A DNA stretch of 64,000 nt from positions 34,156 to 98,155 of the forward strand of contig JAFURM010000003.1 in assembly GCA_017471925.1 (NCBI GenBank), read 5' to 3'. Below are positions 34,035 to 43,392 of this stretch, piece by piece (position 1 is the stretch's first letter; every line of letters starts with the position of its first letter). Source of the DNA: Bacteroides sp. (GTDB taxonomy: Bacteria > Bacteroidota > Bacteroidia > Bacteroidales > Bacteroidaceae). The notes below the pieces were generated by a model, which was given only the letters and a program-made list of their open reading frames with translations, had not been told where the DNA came from and did not search any database. Made by a program: the position numbers and the translations under genes.

Positions 34035-35152
34035 AAGACCTCCTTGTATATTTGGCTGTAGGCTTCGGCGGTGTGTCTCCAGGAGAACTGCTTTACGTGC
34101 TCCAGTCCATAGGCCGCCAGTTGTCGGCAGAGGGTGTCGTCATGCTCCAGGCGGAGCAGGGCGGAGGCAATCTCTTCGCTGTCGTGCGGATTGACGAGCA
34201 GGGCATCCGTACCAGCCACTTCGGGCAGTGAGGAGCAGTTGCTCGTGATAACAGGGGTGCCGCAGGCCATGGCTTCCAGTACCGGTATGCCAAAACCCTC
34301 TTGCAGCGAGGGAAACAGGAAGACGCGGGCACCGTTGTAGAGGGCGGGAAGGTCCTCTCCAGGGACGTAGCCCGGAAACACCAGTTGTCCCGCCTCCACC
34401 TCAATGTCGTGGGCCTTCATCAGCTCCTCGGCATACTCTCGCCGGAGACCGGTGATGACCAGCCTGAGTCTCTCCGAGGAGTGCTTCAGATAGCTTTGAT
34501 AGGCACGCAATATGCCGCACACGTTCTTGCGGGGATCCGTATTGCCCAAGCAGAGCAGGTAGTGCGCCTCGGGCAGGTATTTCAGGGTGCGCTGTACGGT
34601 CTCTGACGAAGGCAGGGGACGATAGCAGTCGCTGTAGCCGTTGTGCACGACGGAAAGCCGTCCCTCCAACTGGGGGAAACGTTGCACGATGTGGCCATGT
34701 TCCGTCCGGGAAACGGTGATGATACGCTTGCAGCGGTTGATGACCCGAGGCACATTCCAACGTCGGTAGTACCACCCCATCTGCTGGTAGGCCGACATGC
34801 CCCGGGGCTTCTCAGCCTGCAGGAAGATGATGTCATGCAGGGTCAGTACCAGGGAAACCGGACAGTACAGGGGAGCCGTGTTGGAGGTGCAGTGCAGCAG
34901 GTCGACACCCGTGCGCCGCACGGCACGCGGCAGTGCCCATTGTTCCCACAGAGGGTAGGTGGGGCATTTCACCTCCACCACGTGAAGGTGTTCGGAATCG
35001 GACAGACAACGATTCTCTCCGGGAGCGACGAACACGTAATACTCATGGCCGTCGTTCTGGCACTGCAGACGGCGCAACACCTCCAGTATCACGAAATCCA
35101 TGCCGTGCTTGTCGGGACGGAAAATCCGTTGGGCTTCAATTCCTATCTTCAT
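34031..35152 (-). CDS. Glycosyltransferase family 4 protein
   Basis: The 373-residue GT-B enzyme has the N-terminal MKIGIEAQRIFRPDKHGMDF, VHNGYSDCY in the linker and the C-terminal donor domain LCLGNTDPRKNVCGIL, LVFPGYVPGEDLPALYNGA, FLFPSLQEGFGIPVLEAMA (the EGFGxPxLE motif) and CGTPVITSN. The ATG at 35152 is chosen because it overlaps the preceding gene's TGA as ATGA and matches the family N-terminus. Extending to 35503 would run through the upstream gene. Sugar specificity is unknown. Mannosyl- or rhamnosyl-type donors are common for such enzymes. Confidence 0.92.
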   Translation of the reverse strand: MKIGIEAQRIFRPDKHGMDFVILEVLRRLQCQNDGHEYYVFVAPGENRCLSDSEHLHVVEVKCPTYPLWEQWALPRAVRRTGVDLLHCTSNTAPLYCPVSLVLTLHDIIFLQAEKPRGMSAYQQMGWYYRRWNVPRVINRCKRIITVSRTEHGHIVQRFPQLEGRLSVVHNGYSDCYRPLPSSETVQRTLKYLPEAHYLLCLGNTDPRKNVCGILRAYQSYLKHSSERLRLVITGLRREYAEELMKAHDIEVEAGQLVFPGYVPGEDLPALYNGARVFLFPSLQEGFGIPVLEAMACGTPVITSNCSSLPEVAGTDALLVNPHDSEEIASALLRLEHDDTLCRQLAAYGLEHVKQFSWRHTAEAYSQIYKEVL

Positions 35153-36342
35153 CTCGGGTCGCTTTTCTTGCCGAAGCCCAGGATGTGGCTGAAGGCGGTC
35201 GTGAAGATGAGTACAGGCAGCGACCATATGGCCCGGCGGAACTTGTGGGCAATCTCGCCTTCGGGCATGGCCAGCAGGAAGGCCAGCAGCAAAGCGAACA
35301 GCAGGCCATACCATTTGAGTGCCAGAGGCCAGTTGAGTAGCGTCATGGCCACCGTACAGATGACGATATAGGCAATCAGCAGGAATCGGGAGGGCAGCAG
35401 CCATTGGAACAGCTTCTCGCACAAGTCCCATTTGCCCTGCAGGAAGGCTATGGGGAGTTGCGTCAGTGCCTGTAGCGTGCTGCGGTATTGGGCACCCAGC
35501 CAACGCTGGCGTTCCTTGCTGTAGCCGGCGGCATCTTCGCTCTTCTTGCAGTAGCAGGTCACCTCTTCCAGGTATTCTACATAGATGTTCTCCTTCAGAA
35601 GCTCCAACTCCATTGCCGTGGTCAGATCACTGCCCTTTAGTTTTGGGACAATTCGGCGGAACATCTCGAAGTCGAACAGCATGCCCGAGCTGATGAGTGC
35701 CGACGAGAAGCCGAGTGCCGTGTGCCCCTTGCGGAAGAGGTGGTTGTTGATTTCCTCACTGGTGGCATTCAGTACAGCGATGCTGGTGTCCAGATTTTCC
35801 GTGATGCGGTGGCCCTGAATGGCATCGCATCCCGTGTAGTAGGCATTGTTGAACAGTTCAAGAGCATTGGGCACCACCTTGTTGTCCGAGTTGAAGACAA
35901 TCACGGCATCATACTCATACTCGGAATAGTGGGACATGACCTGTTGTATGGCATAAATCTTGCTGCACTCCTCCTTGTCGGGTATCACGATGTTCACGGG
36001 CATCTGTGCCAGCGTGTCCAGGTCGACCTCGGCCAGTTGGGTGGCTGCGACGACGATGTCATACCTGTCGCGCGGGTATTGCTGGGTGTTGAGGAAATGC
36101 TCAACGGACTCAATGACCTCCCTGCCGTTTTTCAGCACCACGAAAAGCACCAGGAAGCGTTGAGGCTTGGGTGCAGGCGGATAGGGATTCCTGTACTTCT
36201 TCAGTGAAGCCAGTGCATAGATCAGCAGATAGGCTACGGGAATGGCCAGTAACAGGAATACGATGGCATCCGTCATCTGCAATGCATTGTTGTTCTCGTT
36301 CATCCACCAGTCGGGATTGAATATCTGAAAAATTCCGTCCAT
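35149..36342 (-). CDS. Membrane-bound family 2 glycosyltransferase
   Basis: The 397-residue inner-membrane GT2 has an N-terminal membrane segment (~residues 22-46). The GT-A domain contains PQRFLVLFVVLKNG, VVAATQLAEVD, the acidic motif VIVFNSDNKVVP, and the late catalytic block YSKERQRWLGAQYRST (Q/R-x-x-R-W type). Two or three C-terminal hydrophobic segments follow. This layout resembles processive or polyprenyl-linked GT2 enzymes. It is third in the glycosyltransferase block and couples by ATGA to the GT4 gene downstream. Confidence 0.9.
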   Translation of the reverse strand: MDGIFQIFNPDWWMNENNNALQMTDAIVFLLLAIPVAYLLIYALASLKKYRNPYPPAPKPQRFLVLFVVLKNGREVIESVEHFLNTQQYPRDRYDIVVAATQLAEVDLDTLAQMPVNIVIPDKEECSKIYAIQQVMSHYSEYEYDAVIVFNSDNKVVPNALELFNNAYYTGCDAIQGHRITENLDTSIAVLNATSEEINNHLFRKGHTALGFSSALISSGMLFDFEMFRRIVPKLKGSDLTTAMELELLKENIYVEYLEEVTCYCKKSEDAAGYSKERQRWLGAQYRSTLQALTQLPIAFLQGKWDLCEKLFQWLLPSRFLLIAYIVICTVAMTLLNWPLALKWYGLLFALLLAFLLAMPEGEIAHKFRRAIWSLPVLIFTTAFSHILGFGKKSDPR

Positions 36343-36370
36343 ATATCGTTTGTTTTATATGTTTCCAATA

Positions 36371-37828
36371 TTATAAAATCTTCTCTTCGGGCTTCAGCTG
36401 CCGGTCAATGTAAGGGCCATTCAGCACAAAAGACAGGAAAACGGCAATCAGGAAACTGCTGGGCTGGAAGCCCATGCCCCTGCCCACATAGCCGTTGAGC
36501 CATATGCCGAAGACGCCACACAGCAAAGCCGACAGGATGAGCATCAGCTGCTTGTTCTTTATCTTGAACATCAGGATATAGCAACATCGCAATAGGATGA
36601 GTACTTGCAACGTGATGTACAGGCACAGCCCCACAATGCCGCCTTCTACCCATATGCCTACATAGTAGGAGTCTGTGGGAATAAACTCCTCGTTCAGTTT
36701 CATAAGTTCTTCCGTGTCCACAATCGTACCTCCCACGCCCACACCAAACGGTTTGTCCTTCAGGTAATAGGCAAAACGCTTCTGGTTGCCTAACCTGACA
36801 TTGAAGGAAGCGTCCTCAGTGGGGCGGAAGGCTGTCCTCATGCGGCGGATGAAGGGATTACCGTTTCCCATATCCGTGAAATAGAAAAAGCAGAAAATCA
36901 AGGTACCGATGACAGCACTTATCGTGATAATCTTTACGCTCTTGGACAGAAGCAGGAAGAGGACCAGTCCACCTAAGGGTACCACCATGGCACCGCGTGT
37001 ACCGGAAAGCATCATGCAAATGCATGCAACAATAGCGATGGCACCATAAAAAATGATGGCTCGTTTCCTGCGGGCTGTTGCTGCAATGATAGCAAAGACG
37101 ATGGTCAGCATGCCCATGCACGAACCGAAATTGCCGGCATCTGTGAAAAAGGAAAAGTATCGGATTCCTGAACGCAGTAAGTGGGTATGCCAGGCCCCTT
37201 GGATGAGCCAGGCCCTTTCCGCATAGTCGAAGCCATGTGTCTTCTGCCAATAAACCTTGATGAAGGCTGTGATGGCAAACAGGGCGATGAGAAAGAGGGT
37301 CATACGCAGCTTCTTCTTGCTACACAGCAGGATACCGGAGATGAAGTAGGTGAGTGGCAGCGTGATGAATACGGAACGGTTGCCAATCAGGTTCTCCATC
37401 TTGGCCTGCGGGGTGAGTAGTATGAAGAAACAATAGCATACCCAAACTATTTGGGTCAGGGTCAATATGTTGAAGCCGTTTTTCCATAGGAAACTTTCGC
37501 GGTTGGCTATTACGTTGATTATGATAGTCGTGAGGCAGAATGCCAGCGAACAATCCAACAATACGCTGAGACCTTCAATGCTCGCATAGCGGTATATCGC
37601 AGAGAAATAGCCGGTGGTGACGGAAAACAGAATGAAACTGAACAGGGGCTTCTCTATGGCATAGAGCAGGATAAGCAATGCGACAGGAGAGAGCACGATG
37701 AAACTGAAAATCTCAATCCTTTGCGTGATGATGCAACCAGCCATCGCCAACAGCCCCATCAGCAATAACATATACATTATGCCTGATGAAGAAAGCTTCA
37801 ACTCTGTATGTAGGAAGGGTAGTTGCAT
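36371..37828 (-). CDS. O-antigen ligase/polymerase (Wzy/WaaL-like) family membrane protein
   Basis: The 485-residue polytopic inner-membrane protein has about 10-12 hydrophobic segments. The large periplasmic loop typical of Wzy_C proteins lies roughly at residues 320-400, containing GNPFIRRMRTAF, NVRLGNQKRFAYYLKDKPFGVGVG and TDSYYVGIWVEGGIVGL. The conserved Arg and loop Gly pattern fits the O-antigen ligase family. In this operon, between the Wzc-like gene and glycosyltransferases, it is most likely the repeat-unit polymerase. No Wzx flippase gene is visible in the window. Confidence 0.85.
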   Translation of the reverse strand: MQLPFLHTELKLSSSGIMYMLLLMGLLAMAGCIITQRIEIFSFIVLSPVALLILLYAIEKPLFSFILFSVTTGYFSAIYRYASIEGLSVLLDCSLAFCLTTIIINVIANRESFLWKNGFNILTLTQIVWVCYCFFILLTPQAKMENLIGNRSVFITLPLTYFISGILLCSKKKLRMTLFLIALFAITAFIKVYWQKTHGFDYAERAWLIQGAWHTHLLRSGIRYFSFFTDAGNFGSCMGMLTIVFAIIAATARRKRAIIFYGAIAIVACICMMLSGTRGAMVVPLGGLVLFLLLSKSVKIITISAVIGTLIFCFFYFTDMGNGNPFIRRMRTAFRPTEDASFNVRLGNQKRFAYYLKDKPFGVGVGGTIVDTEELMKLNEEFIPTDSYYVGIWVEGGIVGLCLYITLQVLILLRCCYILMFKIKNKQLMLILSALLCGVFGIWLNGYVGRGMGFQPSSFLIAVFLSFVLNGPYIDRQLKPEEKIL

Positions 37829-37838
37829 GATACTCTTT

Positions 37839-40010
37839 TTATTTGACTGCTACCTCTTTGGAGGTTAAACCTAACTGTGCCAATCTGCTCAGGAAGGAAT
37901 GACTCATTGTCTGCGGAGGCAGACTTCCCGTGAATGACTCCACGACATCACGGTCGGCATTGTTCAGATAGAGGAAGAGGGGGGCTCCTGCATTTTCCAA
38001 TGCGGTCTTTATGGGAGTCATGGTTGTGTCATCACTGGTTCTCCACAGACGGCAGGCATTGGCCACCAGCACGTTGACATCGGATTGCTGCAGTACGGAC
38101 AAGGGGATGCTGGCCGTGTTGATGGCAGGATATTCTATCAGGATGATGTCCGGCTCCTCCTCACCTGCGGCGGGCGTCCAAAAGTCAGAAACCTGACGTG
38201 CGTTGACGTAGGCATGTGAATAGGCTTCATAATCCATGCCAGCCTTTACTGTGCGTACAGTAAGTCCCTCAGTCTCCCAATAGTCTGCGAAATATTTGGC
38301 CAGATAGCTCTTGCCCTCACGTGGCTCCATGCTGAGCAGGCCAATGACTGTGGAACGGCTGGGCTGCAGGTAATTGTTCAACCTGCGGCAACTGTAGGCT
38401 GCAGCCAAGCGGTTGCATGCTTTCAGGAAACCACGGTACTTCAGGTTGCTGACACCGTTGAAAGCCGCGATGACGGAAAGCCCCGTGAGGCGTTTGCTGC
38501 GGATGGGGTCGCGCAGGGTGCGGTCAAGCAACTCGATGAGTAGGAAGTAGGCTGCGATGAAGACAAGGCTTCCTACAAAAGCTATCAATATGTACAGCAA
38601 ACGTTTGCGTCCGTTGTCATTCAGCGGGAATTCAGGCTCTGCCACATCGCGCAGGTTGCTTGTGTTCATTTCGATGTTGCGCTTGCGCAGGTTGGCCTCG
38701 GCCAGACCACGAATCTGGTTGCGGTAGTTGTCTTCGGCAATGCCGATGGCACGCTCTTTGCGGGTGACCTGTGTGCCTACAGGCGACATCTTGCTGTATT
38801 GGTCGAAGATTTCTTGTTGGCGTGCTTTGAGCACTTTGAGTTCGGCTGCGGCTTTGGATTCTGCCACCAATGCATTCAGCCATTCCAAGACCATCTCCTG
38901 TATGCCTACACCCTCCTTGCTGAAATTGAACTCATTAAGGTTGTCCGAGATGTTACTGATGTTCTGTTCGGCCTTTTTCAACGCTTCGCGTTTCTTGCGC
39001 AAGCGTTCACTGGTGTTGCTGGTAGCTTCGGATACGAATATCTCCTGCTCCATGATGTTCTGGTTCAGTTCGCTGACTTTGTTCAGCTCCTGTAGCAGGT
39101 TGGTGTTGTTGCGTATAATCTGGGCACGGGTATCCATCTTCTCGTCCAGCATTTCACGAAGGGCCGCCGCACCTTCATATTCCCTCATGGCTTGTTCCAA
39201 ACGGTCATCCACCTGATACCTGGTGTGGCTGAGCGCTTCTGTCTCTTCGCCATAATTGATGACACGCTCCTGTACGCAATAACGCATCAAGTCGTCTTCC
39301 TCTTCGTTCAACCTGATTTTGGCCAGTCGCACCTGCTCCTCGAAGTAGGCGATAACGTCGTTCGTCGCGCTGAATCGCAACTCTTCATACGCCTTCTTAA
39401 GTTCGTCTATCAGGATGATGATGGTCTGTTGTGTGATGCCGGGGTCGGCAGAGGTGTATTCCAGGTTGAGAATGTCACTGGTGTCCACACGCTTGACGAT
39501 AATCTCATCCAGTGCACGGAAACTGTAGAAGGGACCTGCCTGGTTGAACGTGGTATAGACAAAGTTGTTGCGGCTTTTCTTCCTGTAGTCGAAAAGCGCA
39601 GCCGCCGTCTTGTTGACATCATGGCGATCCACTAACTCCAACACTTCTTTGGGAGTGACTTCCAACAGTTGGCGATAGTGCTTGGCCTGTATGTATTGGT
39701 TGTCCTTCCATTCTTCGCCGTAAGTCAGCGAATTGGCCAACAGGCGTACAGATACTTTTTGCAGGGTGCCTTGAGACTTGGCTATGCCGATGAGGTTGTC
39801 GAATGTACTGTTTATGGCATTGGCGGTAATGCGTGAGCCGTCAATGGAAATCTCATTGGTAACGCCTGCATACAGGCTTCCCTCCACCGTATAGCTATAG
39901 GGGAGAAACTGGGTGAAGTAGATGACCAGTGCGGTTACCAATAGGCTTCCCCACAGTAACCAATAGCGGATTCGGTATAAAAACTGGGCAACAAATTGAC
40001 TGATATCCAT
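37839..40010 (-). CDS. Wzc-like polysaccharide co-polymerase with degenerate BY-kinase domain
   Basis: The 723-residue inner-membrane protein has a first membrane helix at residues ~14-35, a Wzz-like periplasmic region with long coiled coils (~residues 215-480), the second helix near 505-525 (LYILIAFVGSLVFIAAYFLL), and a cytoplasmic CpsD-like domain. Chain-length co-polymerases of this type control exopolysaccharide length. The kinase domain is degenerate: Walker A reads EPREGKSYLA (~562-571), Walker A' is not recognisable, Walker B is reduced to DIILIEYP, and there is no C-terminal tyrosine cluster (tail ...SKEVAVK). It is probably a pseudokinase. Gaps to its neighbours are 4 and 10 bases. 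Confidence 0.87.
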   Translation of the reverse strand: MDISQFVAQFLYRIRYWLLWGSLLVTALVIYFTQFLPYSYTVEGSLYAGVTNEISIDGSRITANAINSTFDNLIGIAKSQGTLQKVSVRLLANSLTYGEEWKDNQYIQAKHYRQLLEVTPKEVLELVDRHDVNKTAAALFDYRKKSRNNFVYTTFNQAGPFYSFRALDEIIVKRVDTSDILNLEYTSADPGITQQTIIILIDELKKAYEELRFSATNDVIAYFEEQVRLAKIRLNEEEDDLMRYCVQERVINYGEETEALSHTRYQVDDRLEQAMREYEGAAALREMLDEKMDTRAQIIRNNTNLLQELNKVSELNQNIMEQEIFVSEATSNTSERLRKKREALKKAEQNISNISDNLNEFNFSKEGVGIQEMVLEWLNALVAESKAAAELKVLKARQQEIFDQYSKMSPVGTQVTRKERAIGIAEDNYRNQIRGLAEANLRKRNIEMNTSNLRDVAEPEFPLNDNGRKRLLYILIAFVGSLVFIAAYFLLIELLDRTLRDPIRSKRLTGLSVIAAFNGVSNLKYRGFLKACNRLAAAYSCRRLNNYLQPSRSTVIGLLSMEPREGKSYLAKYFADYWETEGLTVRTVKAGMDYEAYSHAYVNARQVSDFWTPAAGEEEPDIILIEYPAINTASIPLSVLQQSDVNVLVANACRLWRTSDDTTMTPIKTALENAGAPLFLYLNNADRDVVESFTGSLPPQTMSHSFLSRLAQLGLTSKEVAVK

Positions 40011-40014
40011 AATC

Positions 40015-40845
40015 TTACTCCTTAATGACCTTTACGTTAGTTAGCATTTCCAATAGTGTGATGGCATTGTGTAGGGATACGCGGGCCTGCTCATAGTTGA
40101 CGATGGCCCCGGAGCGGCGGCCACGCTCCAATGACAGCGTGATAATGTCAATCTTTCCTTGGATGAAATTATGCTCGGAAATCTTCATTTGGGCATTGTA
40201 TAGGGCAGCACTTTCTGCTTTGGCCTTGATGGTGGCCAACTCTGCCGTTACGGCATTGTAGGCTTCCAGTACAAGGAGCTTGCGCTCTTCTATCATCTCT
40301 TCCTGCGTATATTTCAGCTGCTCCACATTATTCCTGTACTTTTTCATTTTCAGCTTGCGGTTGGTGAATTCGCCTAAGGGGACGGTGACGCTGGCGCCGA
40401 CGTGGAAGTTGTGTTGGGCACTGGACATCGTGGTCTGATACATGGGGGTGTATTCGTCGCTGGCGTTGCTCATGATGTTGTAGCGGCCATAGGAGTACAT
40501 GCCGTTCAGCTTGAAGTAGTTCCACCAGTCGCGCTTCTGCAGCCGGTATTCGATTTCGGCCTGTTCCACCTGAGCCTGGGCACGCTTTACGGTGGCGTTC
40601 TCTACCACGGCATCCAGGAAGACGGAGAGGGGCGGCAATTCCAGCTTTCCCAGATCCACGGGCAACTCCTTGGATACCTGTGCCAGGGTGCTCTCTTCCC
40701 ATTGGGTGTCTTCCAGTTTCAGCTTTTCCAGCGCCTTGATGCGCTCTTCGCGTGTCATTTCCTGGGCATGGAGAGCGGGGGTGAGTGTCATCCAAAGCCC
40801 CGACAGGAGGATGGCTTGGAGTATATGTCTGACTTGTTTGTTCAT
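40015..40845 (-). CDS. Half-length TolC-like outer-membrane efflux protein
   Basis: The 276-residue exported protein has signal MNKQVRHILQAILLSGLWMT ending near ALHAQ. One TolC-type repeat follows, with helix-rich VENATVKRAQAQVEQAEIEY, a strand pair YSYGRYNIMSN...NFHVGASVTVPLGEF, and helices to the end. Normal TolC proteins (~430-480 residues) have two such repeats, so this is half-size. A trimer would then have too few strands, so a hexamer or a periplasmic role is possible. I prefer the ATG at 40845. A frame start at 40875 overlaps the upstream stop by 8 bases. Its place next to the Wzc-like gene suggests it takes the part of Wza in export. Confidence 0.75.
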   Translation of the reverse strand: MNKQVRHILQAILLSGLWMTLTPALHAQEMTREERIKALEKLKLEDTQWEESTLAQVSKELPVDLGKLELPPLSVFLDAVVENATVKRAQAQVEQAEIEYRLQKRDWWNYFKLNGMYSYGRYNIMSNASDEYTPMYQTTMSSAQHNFHVGASVTVPLGEFTNRKLKMKKYRNNVEQLKYTQEEMIEERKLLVLEAYNAVTAELATIKAKAESAALYNAQMKISEHNFIQGKIDIITLSLERGRRSGAIVNYEQARVSLHNAITLLEMLTNVKVIKE

Positions 40846-40867
40846 GTGTAGAGGAATTTTTATTCGG

Positions 40868-42046
40868 TTAAACATCTTCTTTCTGTATAAAGGCGGTAAT
40901 CGTGCGCAGCAGGATTTTCATGTCCATGAGGAACGAGAAGTTCTTGGCATACGTGATGTCGAGCATTTTGCGCTCTTCGGCAGACATCTTTCCCGAGTCG
41001 CCTCGTTTCTCCACTTGCCACAGTCCCGTCAATCCGGAGGGGGCCATGAAGCGGTCTATATAGTCGTCGCTGGTCAACAGCTCGGCTTCGTACAGGGGTA
41101 GGGGACGGTTGCCCACGATGCTCATGTCGCCCTTCAGGACGTTGATGAGCTGGGGAAGCTCGTCTATGCTGTATTTACGGATGACGCGCCCCACGCGGGT
41201 GACTCGCGGGTCGTGGGCTATCTTCACAAATACGTTGCTCTTCATCTTGCTCCGCTGGTGCTGGAAGTCGGCTTCGGACATGATATAGTCATCGTCCACC
41301 AGCAGGTTGCCGTCGGCGTCTATGACGTTAATCTCTTCTTCCTTCGTCTCGGTTGTCTGCGCTTGATTGGCGGCATCCGTGTTGTTCGTTTCGTCGTTGT
41401 ATTGGTTCATGGCGTTCAGCTCCTTCAGGCGTTTGTCGGCATTGCTGTACATGGATCTGAATTTCAGGAAGTCGAACACCTTGTAGTTGCTGCCCACGCG
41501 CTTGGACTTGTAGATGATGTTTCCTTTGCTTTCTATGCGGATGGCGATGGCTGTGGCTATCAGCAGGGGCGAGAGCACCAGGAGGGCACAGCTGGCAAAG
41601 GCAATGTCGAATATTCTTTTCCAAAGGGGCAGGTGGAAGGTGCGCGGCACTTCGCGATGGGCGTTGCTGAACTCCTCCAGCTTCTGCTCTTTGCGCAGGT
41701 GGAGGAACTTGGTCATCAGGTTGATGGTGGTGGCTGTGGCGTTGGGAGCCAGCGTGTTGTTCACGCCTGCTGCCAGATAGCGCTTGCGGTCTTCCGTGGT
41801 GACGTGACCGCTTACGAGGATGATGTATATCCGTGGGAACCGCTTGCGCAGGAAGTCTATTTCGCGGCAGTCAAGCTCGGTGTCGTTCTGTTCATAGAAT
41901 ACGGAGGTGTTATATCTTTCGCGGATGCCCTCTATGACTTTCAGGGCTTTGCTGCATGAGGGTAGAGCCACAAACATGCCGTTGGTCACTTGGCTGAGGT
42001 GCTTAATGGTCTCATGGTCATTTCCTATGTAGATGTAATATAGCAT
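40868..42046 (-). CDS. Pseudo-receiver / bacterial sugar transferase fusion
   Basis: The 392-residue protein has residues 1-~115 resembling a response-regulator receiver (YYIYIGND at strand 1, [28 protein letters not shown] at strands 4-5). The phospho-acceptor Asp position reads FYEQ and the conserved Lys is replaced (LAPN). After one membrane segment (~150-172) comes the sugar-transferase domain with [57 protein letters not shown] and [13 protein letters not shown]. An acidic, Asn/Gln-rich insertion of ~60 residues (~205-265) splits the domain. It probably starts glycan synthesis on undecaprenyl phosphate under allosteric control. It follows a stand-alone response regulator by 29 bases. Confidence 0.87.
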   Translation of the reverse strand: MLYYIYIGNDHETIKHLSQVTNGMFVALPSCSKALKVIEGIRERYNTSVFYEQNDTELDCREIDFLRKRFPRIYIILVSGHVTTEDRKRYLAAGVNNTLAPNATATTINLMTKFLHLRKEQKLEEFSNAHREVPRTFHLPLWKRIFDIAFASCALLVLSPLLIATAIAIRIESKGNIIYKSKRVGSNYKVFDFLKFRSMYSNADKRLKELNAMNQYNDETNNTDAANQAQTTETKEEEINVIDADGNLLVDDDYIMSEADFQHQRSKMKSNVFVKIAHDPRVTRVGRVIRKYSIDELPQLINVLKGDMSIVGNRPLPLYEAELLTSDDYIDRFMAPSGLTGLWQVEKRGDSGKMSAEERKMLDITYAKNFSFLMDMKILLRTITAFIQKEDV

Positions 42047-42075
42047 ACCTGCGTAGTGTGTTGGAGGAGATGGGG

Positions 42076-42435
42076 TTATAGGAGTCTCTTGACTCGGGCT
42101 TTCAGTTCGGTGGGGTTGAAAGGCTTCAGAATATAGTCATCGGCACCGGCCTCCAGCATCTGCTGTCGTTCAGTGCTGCTTTCCTCGCTGGAGAGCATGA
42201 TGACCGGTATGTTGCTCCACAGTTCGTTACCTTTCAGGTAGAGCAGAAATTCGTCTCCGGTCATTTTGGGCATACGGATGTCCGAGATGATGAGATCTGG
42301 CTCGTTGCCATCATATAGCCAGTCTATGGCTTTGATAGGGTCTTCACAGTATGTCAGTTCACATTCGTTTTTCAGGTAAACTGAAAGTACCTTGAAAATG
42401 GAAGCTTTGTCATCTACTACTAATACTTTCTTCAT
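42076..42435 (-). CDS. Stand-alone response-regulator receiver protein
   Basis: The 119-residue single-domain receiver has an acidic pair in LVVDDKAS, phospho-acceptor Asp in DLIISDIRMPKMTGDEF, Ser/Thr in VIMLSSEES and Lys in DDYILKPFNP. All functional residues are present, so it should be phosphorylatable. No output domain. It is the first gene of the exopolysaccharide operon and precedes a pseudo-receiver/sugar-transferase fusion, so it likely acts by protein contact. No histidine kinase lies in the window. Confidence 0.93.
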   Translation of the reverse strand: MKKVLVVDDKASIFKVLSVYLKNECELTYCEDPIKAIDWLYDGNEPDLIISDIRMPKMTGDEFLLYLKGNELWSNIPVIMLSSEESSTERQQMLEAGADDYILKPFNPTELKARVKRLL

Positions 42436-42515
42436 TGTTCTGATGTGTTGAGTTCTTAGCGACTCAAGGTTTTATAGAGGGTTAACTGTTGTTCCTAACG
42501 GTTCATGTTTGCAAG

Positions 42516-42523
42516 CAAAATTA
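42516..42523 (-). promoter_or_regulatory. -7 promoter box of the nine-gene exopolysaccharide operon
   Basis: TAATTTTG on the minus strand, about 80 bases upstream of the receiver gene start. The nine genes to 31927 have gaps of at most 29 bases, consistent with one transcript. -33 box unclear. Confidence 0.5.
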
Positions 42524-42600
42524 CATTTATTTATGCTAATAATACCTATGTTAGCGGTATAAAAGTGCATATATTAACACTTTTTGCATGATGGGGTATA

Positions 42601-42637
42601 AAAAAGGGAAGCATGAAGTCACACTTCCCTTCTTTTT
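42601..42637 (-). terminator. Rho-independent terminator after the aquaporin gene
   Basis: Minus strand: stem GAAGGGAAG / CTTCCCTTTT with a ~12-base loop, followed by a run of T. It sits 16 bases past the aquaporin stop. The flanking A/T runs on both sides make it potentially bidirectional. Confidence 0.8.
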
Positions 42638-42652
42638 GTCGTTGGAGTTTCC

Positions 42653-43327
42653 TTATTTGCCTATGGCCTTCCAGGTCACTGCGCTGAGGGCTGCACCCAC
42701 AAACGGTGCTACGATGAAGAGCCACAGCTGTGACAATGCCACGCCTCCGTCAAAGAGGGCCGGGCCGATGCTGCGTGCCGGATTCACCGAGGTGCCGGTG
42801 ATGGGGATGCAGACGATATGTACCAGTACCAGGGTCAGACCGATAGCCAATCCGGCCAAGGCACCTGCACCCTTCTTGGAGTCGGTAGAGCCGAGTACCA
42901 CCAGCACGAAGATAAAGGTGAATACGGCCTCTGCAATGAATGCCTGCAGCATTTCGCCTTCACCGAAGCTGTTGGAACCCGTGAGTGTGGGACCATCGTG
43001 GGCACCGGTGGACACCAGTGCATAGAGGATGGCCGAACCGATGATGGCTCCTACAACCTGGAACACCATGTACATTGCAGCATCCTTGCCTGTCATGCGT
43101 CCGCTAAGGAGCACGCCCAGCGTGATGGCGGGATTAATATGGCATCCCGAAATTCCGCCTATGGCATATGCCATGGCGACTACGGAGAGACCGAAGGCCA
43201 ATGCCACGCCGATTGTTCCTACACCTGCGCCTACTGTGCCTGCCACACTGCCGGCAAAGACTGCGCTACCACATCCCATGAGAACGAGAACCATCGTTCC
43301 AATCATTTCTGCAATGTACTTTTTCAT
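42653..43327 (-). CDS. aqpZ: Aquaporin / MIP-family channel (AqpZ-like)
   Basis: The 224-residue inner-membrane channel for water (possibly glycerol) has six membrane helices and two half-helices with both NPA motifs: SGCHINPAITLGVLLSG and TGTSVNPARSIGPALFDGG. The selectivity-filter context (His-bearing helix 5 region, Cys/Thr before the second NPA, and Arg after it) favours AqpZ-type water channels over glycerol facilitators. Monocistronic, with a terminator at 42601-42637. Confidence 0.95.
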   Translation of the reverse strand: MKKYIAEMIGTMVLVLMGCGSAVFAGSVAGTVGAGVGTIGVALAFGLSVVAMAYAIGGISGCHINPAITLGVLLSGRMTGKDAAMYMVFQVVGAIIGSAILYALVSTGAHDGPTLTGSNSFGEGEMLQAFIAEAVFTFIFVLVVLGSTDSKKGAGALAGLAIGLTLVLVHIVCIPITGTSVNPARSIGPALFDGGVALSQLWLFIVAPFVGAALSAVTWKAIGK

Positions 43328-43392
43328 GATAATATAAAATTAAAATTTTCTGCAAGTATAATACAAATGAGGGAATTATCCAAATTCTCTTG

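Noticed and set aside
34031-35503. Extended start of the GT4 gene at 35503
   Set aside because: The extra 117 residues overlap the GT2 gene, lack similarity to glycosyltransferases, and the ATGA overlap at 35149-35152 marks the true start.
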